This document shows positions 57,801 to 63,765 of a DNA stretch of 64,000 bases, in pieces. Below the pieces are notes generated by a model. It made no database searches, was not told the DNA's origin, and worked only from the letters and a program-made list of their open reading frames with translations. A program made the translations under genes and the position numbers. The stretch spans positions 8,293,313 through 8,357,312 of the forward strand of contig JALMQS010000075.1 in the NCBI GenBank assembly GCA_024734495.1, given 5' to 3'. Every line of letters begins with the position of its first letter. The stretch's first letter is position 1. The DNA is from Forficula auricularia (Eukaryota; Arthropoda; Insecta; Dermaptera; Forficulidae).

Positions 57801-60800
57801 TCTTTTTTGAATTTTTGTATATACCTATATTGTAATTTTATTAATGGATAAAAACTTCATTCCTGATATTTTTTTTGTATTTCTTTGGCTTTCCAATTTT
57901 GGAATCTTAGATTTTCCTCTTCTGGTTTTGGATTCCAGGATCATAATCTATCTAGAATCTAGATCATTCTAGACTTCTCAATGCGATTTTTTAAAATAAA
58001 TTTTTGACATTTCCCAAAGTATAGGTAATCCAATCCACCTCTGAGTTCCGTAACACAAAATCCAATTTTAGAGAGTGAAGTGGTAAAGAACGGAGGAGAC
58101 ATAGTAGATTGGGTTTCTCCAGATAATGAAAGAGTGTCCTATTGAGTGTTGTGACTAAATACTTGATGATGATGATGAGATAGATTCAATAAAACAAAAC
58201 TTTATTGTTAAATACTTTATTTATATTGAAAAAAGAACGAGTGTGATTTCTTAGCGAAATACTTTTTGCCTTGACTTTTGTCATTTCCTTTGAAAATAAG
58301 TTAATTCTTTGTTCTTTAAGGAGAATTAAAAGATTATCGAATTAATTCGAAACTCGCATTTTTCTTCTTTAGTTTTTGAGATTCAATTATCAATATTTTT
58401 CGAAATAAACTACTAAATACATATACTAAAATGTTTTATTTAATAATATTCGATTGAAGAGTGTTATTAAATGTTTTATAATATTATTCATAAAGACCTT
58501 GACAAATAGTTGAGGTTCAAAGCTTGTTGCTCCTTCGCGGACAATCCGACTGTAATCGGACTGGTCGAATCGTGGTCGGTTATCATTAACGTCTTCAAGT
58601 TCGATTACCAAACTGACGGCGGAAACCCGACCTCCGCCATCGCGGGCTTCGAAAGTCAACGTGTAGCTCTGTTGCGACTCATAATCTAATCCTAGAAACC
58701 ATAAAATTAGTACATAATAGGAAAACAAGATTATTCTCAATTATTATAAAGGGTTTCAATACCATCTAATTCCCAAACAGAAAACAAGGAAATAAAAAAA
58801 ATGCCTTCTGTGGCTGTTAAGTTGTCCATAGATAACAAAATTTCTAGTGCTCCCTGGACCATAAATTGAGCTGATATAGACCACTCACCTCGGGAGTAGT
58901 TGGAAACGTAGATGCCTCCATGGACGGAGTCTGTTCGAAAACGTTCCGCTCCAAATCCCTTGAGACTGTAAGTGAGAGTTCCAAAAATGCCACTATCTCG
59001 GTCGGATGCTGCGAGGGGGGCAATTAACGACCCTGCTGGAGCATCCTCGCGAACACGAAGCCGAAAGAGACCAGACTCGAAAGTGGGCGAGTTGTCGTTT
59101 GCATCGGCCAAGCTTAAACGTACCCGTGAACTCCCAACTTCACGCTCAACACCCTGGAATACATATTTCCAACATTTATTATACAAACACGCCAAATCAT
59201 CCCTAACCAATAAGGTATATATAAATTTAACGGTAAATCACTCGTATCCATCATCATCATCATCAGCCTGTCGATATCGACAATCCACTGCTGAATATAG
59301 GCCTCTTCCATCAAATGGAAGGGGGTTGGCATTAAGTCACCACGCTTGCCAGACGGATTGGTGACTAGGAATCAGATTATAGCCGGTCAAATATCAATGC
59401 AGGGACTCGGACTCGAACCCGGGACTCCTGCTTAGAAGGCTAGTGTCTTTTAAGCTCTCGGCTAATCCGATTCCCTCGTATCCATAATAAGCATTAATTA
59501 ACAGGAATAGCAGGGAATTGGATAAAAATTAAAAACAGAGTTTTTATTGAATGGACCAGACGTTTCGTCGATTAATTTCGACTTCCTCAGTGGCTCATTC
59601 TATCACTCTTTGTCAAAAGACAATTCCACTACACTAATCGACGAAACGTCTGGCCCATTCAATAAAAACTCTGTTTTTAATTTTTATCCAATTCCCTGCT
59701 ATTCCTGTTAATTATAAATTTAACTTTCAGAAGAAATCATTAGGAATTGTCTTCAACTAAATCCGAGCTATCATGGATTATTTTAATCACATGTCGGTTT
59801 GTATTCATGCTCTGGGGAACCTTTGAGTGCACTATTTAATGTGATTCAATATTTCAGATGGGTCCAGCTCACAGAGTAGCCATTGGCCCGGATTGCCATT
59901 TTTAGAACTCTTGTTAATTTTATTAGAGGATAAATGGAACCCTTCTGACATGAAATATATATTATCTCTGACAGTTTAGTAAAAAATAATTTCTCAGGGT
60001 TTCTCAACTAATTTTGTCTTAAATGTATTGAATAATTTTCCTAATTGTTCTGATAAATACAGCGCTTTATTTAATTGAAGTTTAATCACCAGGACTCCAG
60101 ATGGTGTTGTTTATTTAATTGCCTAAATCATTACAATATGGTGTATTAATGAAAAAAAAAACTTCAATCAATCACATATATCAATTTTGTTATCATAATC
60201 AAATAAAGACATAAGTACGATTATTAATAAACATCCGATAGAGAAACAAAATGTATGTAAGTAGACAAAAAAATTATAATAGCTCATTAACCTTTTTTAG
60301 CTCATTCCTGACTATTTTAAGTAAAATTGGATAAAAAAACTAAAAACTTTTTAAAGACTAGTAGACTGTTCAAAGTTTTTGTGATTTGACTCTACAAAAG
60401 ATTAAGCTAGAAAGATGAAACTTGTCCTAGAGGTGCACCAATCTTAGAAAATTATTTATTACCACTAAAACAGAAGCAATATGAAATATGAAACTAATGG
60501 AATCATAATATTAAATTAAAATTAGAAAAGAAAAATTATCATTAGTGAAAGAGACGTTTTGGCTGAAACTCTCATAGATTGCACATTTTTAATGAGATCA
60601 ACTTATCAAAATGTACCTTGTTCGCTTTCAAATTATAGATTCGGACACGATATGAAAATGACTTCAGAACCAGGCGTCGAAACGTTGTGTATTCTGATGA
60701 GTTTATCTAATTAAAAATGTATAATCTCTTTCGTTTCGACCGAAACTTCTCTTTTGATAAACAACTCAACCACCAAACTATAAAATCTCGAATATTATAA

Positions 60801-61618
60801 TAAATCATTCTTCTCTTCTTATAGTGTTTTACACAGATATACGGGATCTACTTTTTAACGCCGGTTCCGAACGGCTAGTTTGGTAAGGTTGTCTTGGCAA
60901 TTATACTCTAGGTAGTGTGCCATTGCTTTCCAAGAGGAGGCGACTGCAAATATCTGCCGAGACTCGGTCTCGAACCAGCATATTTCAGGACAGCGGCCCG
61001 AAACTCTAACCACTGTCCCACAGTCGCATCAAATATATCATTACTATGTATTAAATATGCTTATATCCATTAAAACTATGATTAATTAGTTCCTTATAGG
61101 TTCTAATCAGTCAAAAAGTTTTAAGAATCCCTTAAAATTTCTATCTAAGATAGATCGCAAATATAATTAGTTTTTCTCCCACAGCTCTAAGCTGCAACTA
61201 TAATATGGATTTCGAATGTGACACTTACCGTTGTACTGTTATTATAAACGACTACATCGAACTCTATTTCCCTGAGAGATTCGTCTTCGACATCGTAATC
61301 AAGTGCCGTTGGGTCCGTGACTTTGATAACGACCGGGACTTTCCCACGTGCCTGCTTCGGATAGACGCTGAAAGCGCCTCGCATGTTTCGGATATCACGT
61401 AAATCCAATCTGAAAGCGGCGTTGTCGCCAATGTCTCCATCAGAGACGGTCATCTGGAGACCAGGCAGCGGAGTACCAATTCCGATATCTTCTGATACTG
61501 TCAGGTTGAACTCTCGTCGGTTGAACACAGGTAGCAGGTCGTCTACATCTGTGATAACGATCGTCACAGGGGTTGAGGACATTGCCCCTGGAATTTCATT
61601 GTTGATCAATTCGGTAGC
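33561..61618 (-). CDS. Cad87A: Gene 2: large cadherin, Cad87A-like, 3' 21 exons
   Basis: A calcium-dependent adhesion protein of the cadherin superfamily at the cell surface. The 21 exons join in perfect phase to 1519 residues. They hold part of one cadherin repeat, then about ten complete repeats with recurring D.NDN.P.F, A.D.D and LDRE/LDYE motifs, then a membrane-proximal region like the one in CDH23 and PCDH15 (FVLRDRDLLKFVF to KYHVQGVQ), one helix (IQLLVLIIAAFVGVGSLLAG) and about 85 tail residues. The N-terminal repeats and signal peptide lie beyond 64000. The short tail lacking an obvious PDZ-binding end fits insect Cad87A better than Cad99C. The family is certain; the orthology call is inference (about 0.55). 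Introns range from about 60 bp to over 5 kb and are rich in inverted-repeat elements. Confidence 0.92.
33817..36353. other. Gene 2 last intron
   Basis: 2.5-kb AT-rich intron. An imperfect hairpin (about 34160-34345, arms sharing ATGCTTCT, AAAAAGTA and TTAATACTTAAT-like sequence) is present. Two decayed copies of an insect repeat with GACAGCCAAATAGATAGACG and GGCAGACAAACCGACAGACA lie near 35155 and 35460. Nothing else is recognised. Confidence 0.45.
36354..36478 (-). CDS. Gene 2 transmembrane exon
   Basis: Acceptor TTTTTCATTACAG, phase 0. The frame reads RCASAIAAAGTSWIQLLVLI then IAAFVGVGSLLAGITTCCLY and ends GGAAG|GTGAGT in phase 2. The helix of about 25 hydrophobic residues is followed by a Cys pair that could be palmitoylated. 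The longer open frame on the same strand in another phase is spurious. Confidence 0.93.
36650..36890 (-). pseudogene. Very decayed LINE 3' fragment
   Basis: Blocks such as AGGAGCTTGAAGGACTGAAG, GAGAATTCAGTGGCTAGA and GACCGTAAAGGGGTGTTAGA align in order with the better-preserved fragment at 47845-48110. Identity is low, so this is a tentative call. Confidence 0.35.
37079..37458. mobile_element. Foldback element with arms of about 120 bp
   Basis: The left arm (CGACGAAAAAG, TTTTCGAGTGCTATTAGATA, AATCAAAATATTTTGTTGA, GCTTCCTCTTTGATGTTCAA) is inverted at the right (TTTGCAAATCAAAGAGGAAG to CTTTTTCGTCATTT). It lies in the intron before the transmembrane exon. Confidence 0.7.
38047..38415 (-). CDS. 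Gene 2 membrane-proximal domain exon
   Basis: 123 codons, phase 0 at both ends (acceptor ACATTTCCAG, donor GTTCAA|GTTAGT). It encodes IIGNNSIHEEHVTQAIVRIF, FGKPPVDVRRTLDSFSREVA, YDAQFHAKADGSLDYSATGS and LLQDEQNDRLQKIYEKYHV. The pattern VNVYDAQFH..ADG is shared with the non-cadherin membrane-adjacent region of CDH23-type cadherins and is the main reason for placing the gene in that group. Confidence 0.92.
38949..39193 (-). CDS. Gene 2 exon: last cadherin repeat, main part
   Basis: Encodes VRVNVPIDTPLVTLRATDVD, NPITYSLGEAF, PPFVVGATTGEIRTAADMHP and GYFELA. The A.D.DED and GEIRTA motifs are present. The donor is GCT|GTAACT and the phase out is 0. The partner DRE motif is replaced by DMHPYVDGYF. 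Confidence 0.92.
39650..39890 (+). repeat. Dispersed repeat of about 230 bp, copy 1
   Basis: Closely matches 43695-43925 in the same direction (AAATTTGAAGTTGAT, GTCTGTCCCAT, TCCTTTTAACATGGAA, TCAACTTTTATGAATCG). Both copies are in cadherin introns, each near a hAT-like CAGTGG start upstream. The element type is unknown. Confidence 0.6.
40927..41011 (-). CDS. Gene 2 exon: repeat boundary EDIDDNGPQF
   Basis: An 85-nt exon. The acceptor TTTTCTTCCAG leads to DMSERQIKIKVEDIDDNGPQ, then FEKSNITI, with donor ATAG|GTGAGT in phase 1. It carries a near-canonical calcium-binding linker (D.DDN.P.F) between the last two repeats. Confidence 0.92.
41962..42131 (-). CDS. Gene 2 exon with KRLDREMTPEHLLTIKAF
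   Basis: Acceptor TATTTTTCATAG, donor CGACAG|GTGAGA; 56 codons after the split Tyr. It reads GNEASIFNLTRTKDNKAIVR, then KRLDREMTPEHLLTIKAFKR and KTYNRQ. LDRE and the following beta-strand pattern identify the second half of a cadherin repeat. Confidence 0.92.
42510..42534 (-). ncRNA. Hammerhead-like core, left arm
   Basis: On the minus strand CTGAAGA (42534-42528), one A, a GGG/CCC stem with loop CTCGTAA, and GAAA (42513-42510). Together with the plus-strand partner this gives two facing motifs in one foldback. There is an extra base between the core and stem II. Confidence 0.4.
42570..42594 (+). ncRNA. Hammerhead-like core, right arm
   Basis: CTGATGA (42570-42576), one A, GGG, loop CTCGTAA, CCC, GAAA (42591-42594). 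This is the most canonical core in the window, though stem II has only 3 bp. AATAAAAA follows within about 25 bases, as in the other copies. Confidence 0.45.
43149..43269 (-). CDS. Gene 2 exon: VAEEVDLGTEVGALQAFDAD
   Basis: A 121-nt exon (acceptor TTCTTTATTAG, donor ACCT|GTAAGT). It encodes SETPLEFTVAEEVDLG, TEVGALQAFDADIGENAEID and YLIT. The E and A.DAD.G..A motifs are those of the first half of a cadherin repeat. Confidence 0.92.
43336..43511 (-). CDS. Gene 2 exon: DPASGLITTRKALDRET .. TDVDDHLPAF
   Basis: The acceptor CTGTTTCTAG completes Asp, and the donor CACCT|GTAGGT gives phase 0. A competing GT two codons further on would break the phase. It encodes SGLITTRKALDRE, YTLAVVAHDLGEPPQQATRL and EVTDVDDHLPAFVRAP. 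The linker is DVDDHLP rather than DxNDNxP. Confidence 0.92.
43695..43925 (+). repeat. Dispersed repeat of about 230 bp, copy 2
   Basis: Second copy of the repeat described at 39650. A hAT-like start (CAGTGGCTTATTTAGGTTCG) lies about 150 bp upstream at 43544, with no matching right end. Confidence 0.6.
44764..45046 (+). repeat. Two-copy tandem repeat of about 137 bp
   Basis: TTCTGGGTTTCTCAATTTG / TTCTGGGTTGCTCAATTTA, GGCAACGCCTGTTAAATACA / TGCAACGCCTGTTAAAAACA and CAGGCTTTGATTAA recur in order. It lies in a cadherin intron. Confidence 0.7.
45452..45478 (+). ncRNA. Hammerhead-like motif with one core change
   Basis: CTGATGG (last A changed to G), T, a 6-bp GAAGAC/GTCTTC stem with a CAA loop, then GAAAC. 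It has the strongest stem II of the set, but the core substitution would normally abolish cleavage. Confidence 0.3.
45690..45945 (+). pseudogene. LINE C-terminal / 3' end fragment
   Basis: Frames read HFIRQYVCPHDFKNWNSLSA (with shifts), FPKTYNLQTFKNGCTNIYL-like order, NQLSLLFGNARVFRDP and a terminal GAAS-like segment. This is the usual end of jockey/CR1-like LINE ORF2. Several frameshifts. Same family as 47845 and 24782. Confidence 0.55.
46315..46490. repeat. Perfect 74-bp inverted repeat with 28-bp loop
   Basis: 46315-46388 and 46417-46490 are exact reverse complements (74 of 74). The arms start TTAAATAAATTTTAATTTTC and end TTATTTTGACCGCG next to the loop. No divergence means it is young or maintained. 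It is transcribed as intron of the cadherin. Confidence 0.95.
46562..46658 (-). CDS. Gene 2 exon: VVAMDPDDPNTGNGIVRYKF
   Basis: A 97-nt exon (acceptor TTTTGTTCCAG, donor AAATAG|GTAAGA). It encodes VVAMDPDDPNTGNGIVRYKF then LDEGGDHSTFKI. The A.D.D...G.V.Y block is diagnostic of the central strands of a cadherin repeat. Confidence 0.93.
46851..47110 (-). CDS. Gene 2 exon with atypical linker GDVQPNDGVPTF
   Basis: The acceptor TTTTCTAAACAG completes Gly; donor TTCCAG|GTCTGT, phase 0. It encodes LFQIDSISGQVSTKKALTGK, YHLVVRASDQGTPISLYSDS, YIGDVQPNDGVPTFTHP and ASVAENSVIGSPVFQ. The inter-repeat linker lacks the DxNDN calcium motif. Confidence 0.92.
47247..47561. mobile_element. MITE with ACCCAGGTAGCACA ends
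   Basis: The left end ACCCAGGTAGCACA and the right end TGTGTTACCTGGGT are inverted. The interior repeats GAATATTC-type palindromes many times (ATATTCTGGGAA, GGAATATTC). It is 315 bp, in a cadherin intron. Confidence 0.7.
47695..47721 (-). ncRNA. Hammerhead-like core, left arm
   Basis: Minus strand: CTGAAGA (47721-47715), then a stem of GTCG and TCGA-type bases around GCAAA, then GAAACGTTGG. The stem has drifted (CGAC changed to CGAA), unlike the right arm. Confidence 0.35.
47845..48110 (-). pseudogene. LINE C-terminal / 3' end fragment
   Basis: Minus-strand frame: RCQIRKVTDHFIRHYVYPQG, then SLSQSPSFPALI-like, CINTYVSSFSLNQLSLLFGN and AR(V)F, followed by a segment resembling GLHLYWCAPSCI. 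This order (RKVTDHF, a W/F..LP-like block, FK..V, terminal C) is the end of a jockey/CR1-like ORF2. It starts inside the domain, so it is 5'-truncated. Confidence 0.6.
48507..48533 (+). ncRNA. Hammerhead-like core, right arm
   Basis: CTGAAGA (48507-48513), one A, GTCG, loop GCAAAGT, CGAC, GAAACGTTGG. All core bases are present and stem II has 4 bp. AATAAAAATG follows about 15 bases later. Confidence 0.45.
48660..48875 (-). CDS. Gene 2 exon: VEVEDVNDNAPRL .. VAENVPVRS
   Basis: The acceptor TATGTCAAATAG completes Gly; donor CAAG|GTAAAA, phase 1. It encodes TVSVEVEDVNDNAPRLTRDR, YTAVVAENVPVRSLVLSVAA and KDPDSGLAGQVQYELLDEG. A canonical DVNDNAP linker and KDPDSG are present. Confidence 0.94.
48935..49400. 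mobile_element. hAT-like MITE, CAGTGTTTCTCAACC ends, copy 1
   Basis: The left end CAGTGTTTCTCAACCAAG and the right end GATTGAGTAACACTG are imperfect inverted repeats. The interior has TGTGCCGCGAGA twice and AAAATTGCATGGGTTTTGTA. The 8-bp flanks do not match, so the duplication has decayed or the ends are slightly off. Confidence 0.65.
50000..50203. mobile_element. hAT-like MITE, copy 2, internally deleted
   Basis: Shares CAGTGTTTCTCAACCA, TTGACAAATAATTAAAATTG, ATATTCAGGTGTGCC and AACCAAAAAAGGTTGAGAAA with copy 1 at 48935, but about 260 bp of the interior is missing. Confidence 0.65.
50395..51230 (+). mobile_element. Family A element, copy 5, longest
   Basis: It starts ACTTTACCATACAGGGTATG and ends TTGTATAGTAAAGT, then GGATGGCCACATCAGAACAC. 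At least three core units of about 100-115 bp contain CAACCAAATTTTGTATACA, AGAAGTCTAAAAATGCAAAA and G-runs. It is in a cadherin intron. Confidence 0.75.
51692..51950 (-). CDS. Gene 2 exon: YTASVLESAVHPHVV .. TALDRETQSRL
   Basis: The acceptor is a T-run ending TTGAAG; donor CCCCAAG|GTAGAT, phase 1. It encodes IYTASVLESAVHPHVVATVH, ATDLDASDTGTGYGDVRYAL, FFEVNETTGVVRLARNTALD and SVLVIAYDTPQG. Full set of central cadherin motifs. Confidence 0.93.
51951..53399. other. Gene 2 intron, little recognised besides the hairpin MITE
   Basis: The only bounded feature is the MITE at 52676-52850. The rest is AT-rich without supported content. Confidence 0.45.
52676..52850. repeat. Hairpin MITE, second copy of the 12367 family
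   Basis: Arms 52676-52730 and 52750-52804 contain ATTGAAGGAGNCAATAAAAG-type sequence and GTCTTCTGCTGGAATATAAA, almost perfectly complementary. The tail has TTTCGGCAAAAAACTTTCAA. Confidence 0.8.
53400..53513 (-). CDS. Gene 2 exon: LDIQDINDNTPIFERN
   Basis: A 114-nt exon, phase 0 at both ends (TTGTTTTATTTAG / CAAC|GTAAGT). It encodes MLTFQVRADSDDDDRKTETT then ITLDIQDINDNTPIFERN. Canonical calcium linker. Confidence 0.93.
53589..53843 (-). CDS. Gene 2 exon: ERNPIF .. NKRLDYETMPVK
   Basis: 85 codons, phase 0 at both ends (TGATTTATTTAG / AAG|GTAAAA). It encodes AYSERNPIFTNAGWSPTDPM, IPEEMIVGETILTLTARDPV and GNIILNKRLDYETMPVK. The linker before this repeat (IQAYSERNPIF) has lost the DxNDN motif. 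Confidence 0.92.
53844..54865. other. Gene 2 intron, nothing recognised
   Basis: AT-rich with pyrimidine-rich stretches (54300-54720). No repeat ends or genes identified. Confidence 0.45.
54866..55128. mobile_element. MITE with TAGAGTGTAAACCTGCTAA ends
   Basis: The left end (ATCGTCGTCTTAGAGTGTAA) and the right end (TTACACTCTAATGCGACGAT) are inverted. A related half with TTAGAGTGTAAGCCTGCTAA and AAGGATATTTTACAGG follows the hAT copy at 50205-50260. Confidence 0.65.
55371..55669 (-). CDS. Gene 2 exon: LLLTVKAFDPDENALLNYTI
   Basis: The acceptor TTTTTTCCTCAG completes Gly; donor ATTCAG|GTAACC, phase 0. It encodes ELLLTVKAFDPDENALLNYT, FKLNSTTGELRVASRLNHQA and CEVTIYIQ. A.DPDE and TGELRVAS are typical. 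LDRE is replaced by LNHQA. Confidence 0.92.
55749..55966 (-). CDS. Gene 2 exon: ARLDLETSGPSYDVIVHAID .. KDVNNKPPEF
   Basis: The acceptor TGTATTTAG adds the base that completes Lys; donor ATCG|GTAATT, phase 1. It encodes SGIMTVSTDARLDLETSGPS, YDVIVHAIDSGVPVRE and KVKDVNNKPPEFLKSQTYVK. The linker is DVNNKPP rather than DVNDNAP. Confidence 0.93.
56394..56653. mobile_element. hAT MITE with perfect 8-bp target duplication
   Basis: It starts CAGTACCGGATTTATAC and ends inverted at AAATCCAGGACTG. AATCCTAC flanks both sides (56386-56393 and 56654-56661). It is 260 bp, with TATAGGCCG/CGAGGCCTATA subterminal sequence like the hAT at 10656. Confidence 0.9.
57135..57375 (-). CDS. Gene 2 exon: YHAEIAEDAAPGTEVITITA
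   Basis: The acceptor ATAATCTACAG completes Gly; donor AATAA|GTGAGT, phase 2. It encodes NPPLSSEARVLIRVGIPGNQ, RPIFRGTQ, AEIAEDAAPGTEVITITASD and PDGQNSKLIYRINQGAKDNF. The linker RVGIPGNQRPIF has no DxNDN motif. Confidence 0.93.
57450..57654 (-). CDS. Gene 2 exon: ARDVDGPQQGGGIVRYQL
   Basis: Acceptor TTTAACATTTCAG, phase 0; donor TTTAG|GTAAGC, phase 1. It encodes ARDVDGPQQGGGIVRYQLAS, VFAVDPDTGEITIRTRVSAA and HYHFSVRATDL. DPDTGEI and RATD.G are typical. The repeat is completed by FVK from the previous exon. Confidence 0.94.
58498..58691 (-). CDS. Gene 2 exon: LDYESQQSYTLTFEARDGGG .. EDVNDNRPRF
   Basis: The acceptor ATGGTTTCTAG completes Gly. The donor is the unusual AAG|GTCTTT, but the phase (0) and the protein join PQLFVK|ARDVDGP support it. 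It encodes LDYESQQSYTLTFEARD, LVIELEDVNDNRPRFDQSDY and IVREGATSFEPQLFVK. Confidence 0.88.
58889..59153 (-). CDS. Gene 2 exon: SLADANDNSPTF .. RVREDAPAGS
   Basis: Acceptor AACATTTATT..TATTCCAG, phase 0; donor CCCGAG|GTGAGT, phase 1. It encodes GVEREVGSSRVRLSLADAND, NSPTFESGLFRLRVREDAPA, GSLIAPLAASDRDSGIFGTL and GGIYVSNYSR. The donor is inside a longer open frame. Confidence 0.93.
59252..59474 (-). mobile_element. tRNA-derived SINE with 11-bp target duplication
   Basis: On the minus strand the head has an A-box-like GGATTAGCCGAGAGC and a B-box GGGTTCGAGTCC, and the tail ends in GATGATGATGATGAT. CTCGTATCCAT flanks both ends (59241-59251 and 59475-59485). It sits in the cadherin intron, same strand as the gene. 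Confidence 0.85.
59515..59710. mobile_element. Short foldback element with hammerhead-like core
   Basis: The ends GGAATAGCAGGGAATTGGAT and its complement at 59687-59706 are inverted. The arms of about 70 bp contain AAAAACAGAGTTTTTATTGA and GGNCCAGACGTTTCGTCGAT. Loop about 45 bp. Confidence 0.8.
59563..59590 (-). ncRNA. Hammerhead-like core, best 5-bp stem
   Basis: Minus strand: CTGAGGA (59590-59584), one A, GTCGA, loop AATTAA, TCGAC, GAAACGTCTGG. All core bases are present and stem II is perfect over 5 bp. The opposite arm keeps ATCGACGAAACGTCTGG but has lost its CTGANGA, so only one motif is complete. Confidence 0.45.
60870..61028 (-). mobile_element. tRNA-derived SINE-like sequence
   Basis: Minus strand: GCGACTGTGGGACAGTGGTT (A-box-like GACAGTGGTTAG) and, about 35 bases later, GGTTCGAGACC as B-box. 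A body with GCAGTCGCCTCCTCTTGG follows. The target duplication is not clear. Confidence 0.6.
61229..61618 (-). CDS. Gene 2 first exon in window: TVSEDIGIGTPLPGLQMTVS
   Basis: 130 codons, phase 0 at both ends (acceptor TATATTTCTATTCCAG, donor ACAACG|GTAAGT). It encodes ATELINNEIPGAMSSTPVTI, TDVDDLLPVFNRREFNLTVS, GDIGDNAAFRLDLRDI and GKVPVVIKVTDPTALDYDVE. It starts in the last strand of a preceding repeat, so more exons must lie upstream, beyond 64000. Confidence 0.94.
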
Positions 61619-61942
61619 CTGGAATAGAAATATAACAATCTTATTGTATATTTTATATTTACAATTAGCTTGTGTGAGACAAAAGTAAATGTGAAAAGCG
61701 AAAGAGACGCAGATACAGGGTGGTCAAAAAATAGAGGTCATAGATTTAAAGGTGGATAATACGTCTCAAAACAATAAAAAATGTTCATATAACATATGTC
61801 CGGAAATGCCTAGTTTCAGACCTAGCGATTTTAATATTTTATTTCTGTCAAAGTACAATTCATACTTTTAACATTACAATAAAATCATAGTGGCAAACAG
61901 TAAATTATAAATTATAAAAATGTTCAAAATACCAACACTAAT

Positions 61943-62142
61943 AACCCTAGTACCACAATGATTCAAACTATATAGTAACCATATAGTGACTATATAGATT
62001 TTCAGAATCTATATAGGCACTATATAGTTAAATTATTGGATAAAAAATATGTCAAAAAAAATGTTTCACTAAGTACCAACACCAAATTCCTTAAAACCTA
62101 TTATATAGTTACTATATAGCTTGAAACATGGTGCTACTAGGG
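61943..62142. mobile_element. 200-bp MITE with CCCTAGTACCAC ends
   Basis: The left end CCCTAGTACCACAATGATTC and the right end (complement CCCTAGTAGCACCATGTTTC) are inverted. Both continue into ACTATATAGT repeats. Confidence 0.7.
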
Positions 62143-63113
62143 AAGGTTCATTTTTAATTATTTTACAAAACCATAAAAATCATACTTGGAAATGTCTTTC
62201 TCTATATTTTATGGTAGACAATTCTAAACACAATAAGGAGAAAAAAAATCGAGTGAATTCAATATTTCACCTGCCTCCGAGTAATTTTAAATGATATTAT
62301 GTTATAATTTTTCGTGGATTTATACTTATATTTAGGGTAAGTTAAACGCCCCCCCCACCCTCACCCGTCTATATATTGTATATTTTTCCAAGTTTTGTCA
62401 TTACTTTGGAATCTTTAAAAATTGCTTCTTGATCGTTTTTTTTATTTTTATTTTTGAGAAACTATGACATGCGACATTTCCCCTCTTTGACTTCCAGCTC
62501 CACATCGGGGATTAATATAATTGAATCCCATTTAAATGCTCTCGAAAGCATTTTATGGGAAAGGTGATTTCTTAATTTGAACATTTATTTAATTTTATAA
62601 TATTTTAATATATAATTTTTTCATATATGACTGAGCTCTATTAATTTCATGATATGCTTTTTTCTGTTTAATTTCATCTGTCAGTGTTTTTACACTTTCT
62701 TTATTTAAACACTTAGCTAATTGATTGCTTGAAGTTCACAGTCATTTCCCTTGTCATGTTTACATTCTCCGCAAATAAAGAAGACAATTAGTCACGACTT
62801 TAATTTTTTGTTCGTCTTTAGTTTAGAAACTTTTGTGATGATTTTGATGTAATTCGAAGAGAATATAAGTCATTCTAGATACTTTGATGTGTAGTGAACC
62901 GCTTTTATAAAATAAATATATCTCAGGAATTATTTAACGGATTATAGTTGACAAAGTGGAAATAAAATTAAAAAAATTAAAAAAATCTTTTAAATTATTT
63001 TGGAGATTTTTTATTTATCTCTCTTTAAATATATCTATACAGACTCCTAATTACTGATATTTAATTAATTTAACTACATTAATAAAAAACAATTTTTAGT
63101 TAATAATCATCTC

Positions 63114-63437
63114 TTAATCTCAATGGACCAAAACTACGTGTGAAATTTGGTTTCGATATTCATACTAGTTTTTGAGCTCGCTCGTCCACAAAAATTTGGT
63201 AACGCACAGACTAACAGAATAACAGATATTTTGACAAAACAATTATTATCTCGAAAAATATAATTTTTTCGATGTTCACTTATTAGAGCTTTTTTGTAGA
63301 GCGAAATAACATGGTTCCGCTCAATTTTTTTAATCAAAATAGTTTCAGCCATTTTTGAGATATTTTGAAAAAAAGAAGGAAAAAACCACTTTTTTATGCA
63401 CAATTACAATACTTAACCATACCCTGTATGGTAAAGT
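63114..63437 (-). mobile_element. Family A element, copy 6, 3'-truncated
   Basis: Reading the minus strand from 63437: ACTTTACCATACAGGGTATG, then the block with GGACGAGCGAGCTCAAAAAC, stopping at TTTTGGTCCATTGAGA (63114). The tandem core and right end are missing. Confidence 0.65.
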
Positions 63438-63562
63438 AAAAAAACAATAATTATAAACACAAATAATATATACTTTTTACTAATAACCGAAATTCATTAA
63501 AAATAATGTATTTGAAATAAACAGGTACCTACACAGCCTGCCCTTAATTTGTAAGGTTCCCA

Positions 63563-63765
63563 CCCCACAGGTGAGCCAGATGGCCCTTATTGCTGTTACT
63601 GGCACTTGGGTTCGATTCCCGAGGGGGTGAAAAACAACCCTTCTGACATATAATTAAAAATAATCCATTCCATCGGATTTAATAGATGACACCAACTTAT
63701 GATTTTCTAAGAAAATTTGAATCTATTACCATCGGCAAATTGAAATTTTTCATATTCAATTAGAT
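63563..63765 (+). mobile_element. tRNA-derived SINE, third copy
   Basis: Contains GTGAGCCAGATGGCCC (A-box side), GGGTTCGATTCCCGAGGGGG (B-box side) and the 3' body ATAGATGACACCA, CTATTACCATCGGCAAATTG. It matches the units at 7672-8242. Confidence 0.8.

Noticed and set aside
60640..60690. GTCGAAACGTTGTG near 60680 as another hammerhead end
   Set aside because: No CTGANGA upstream at the required distance.
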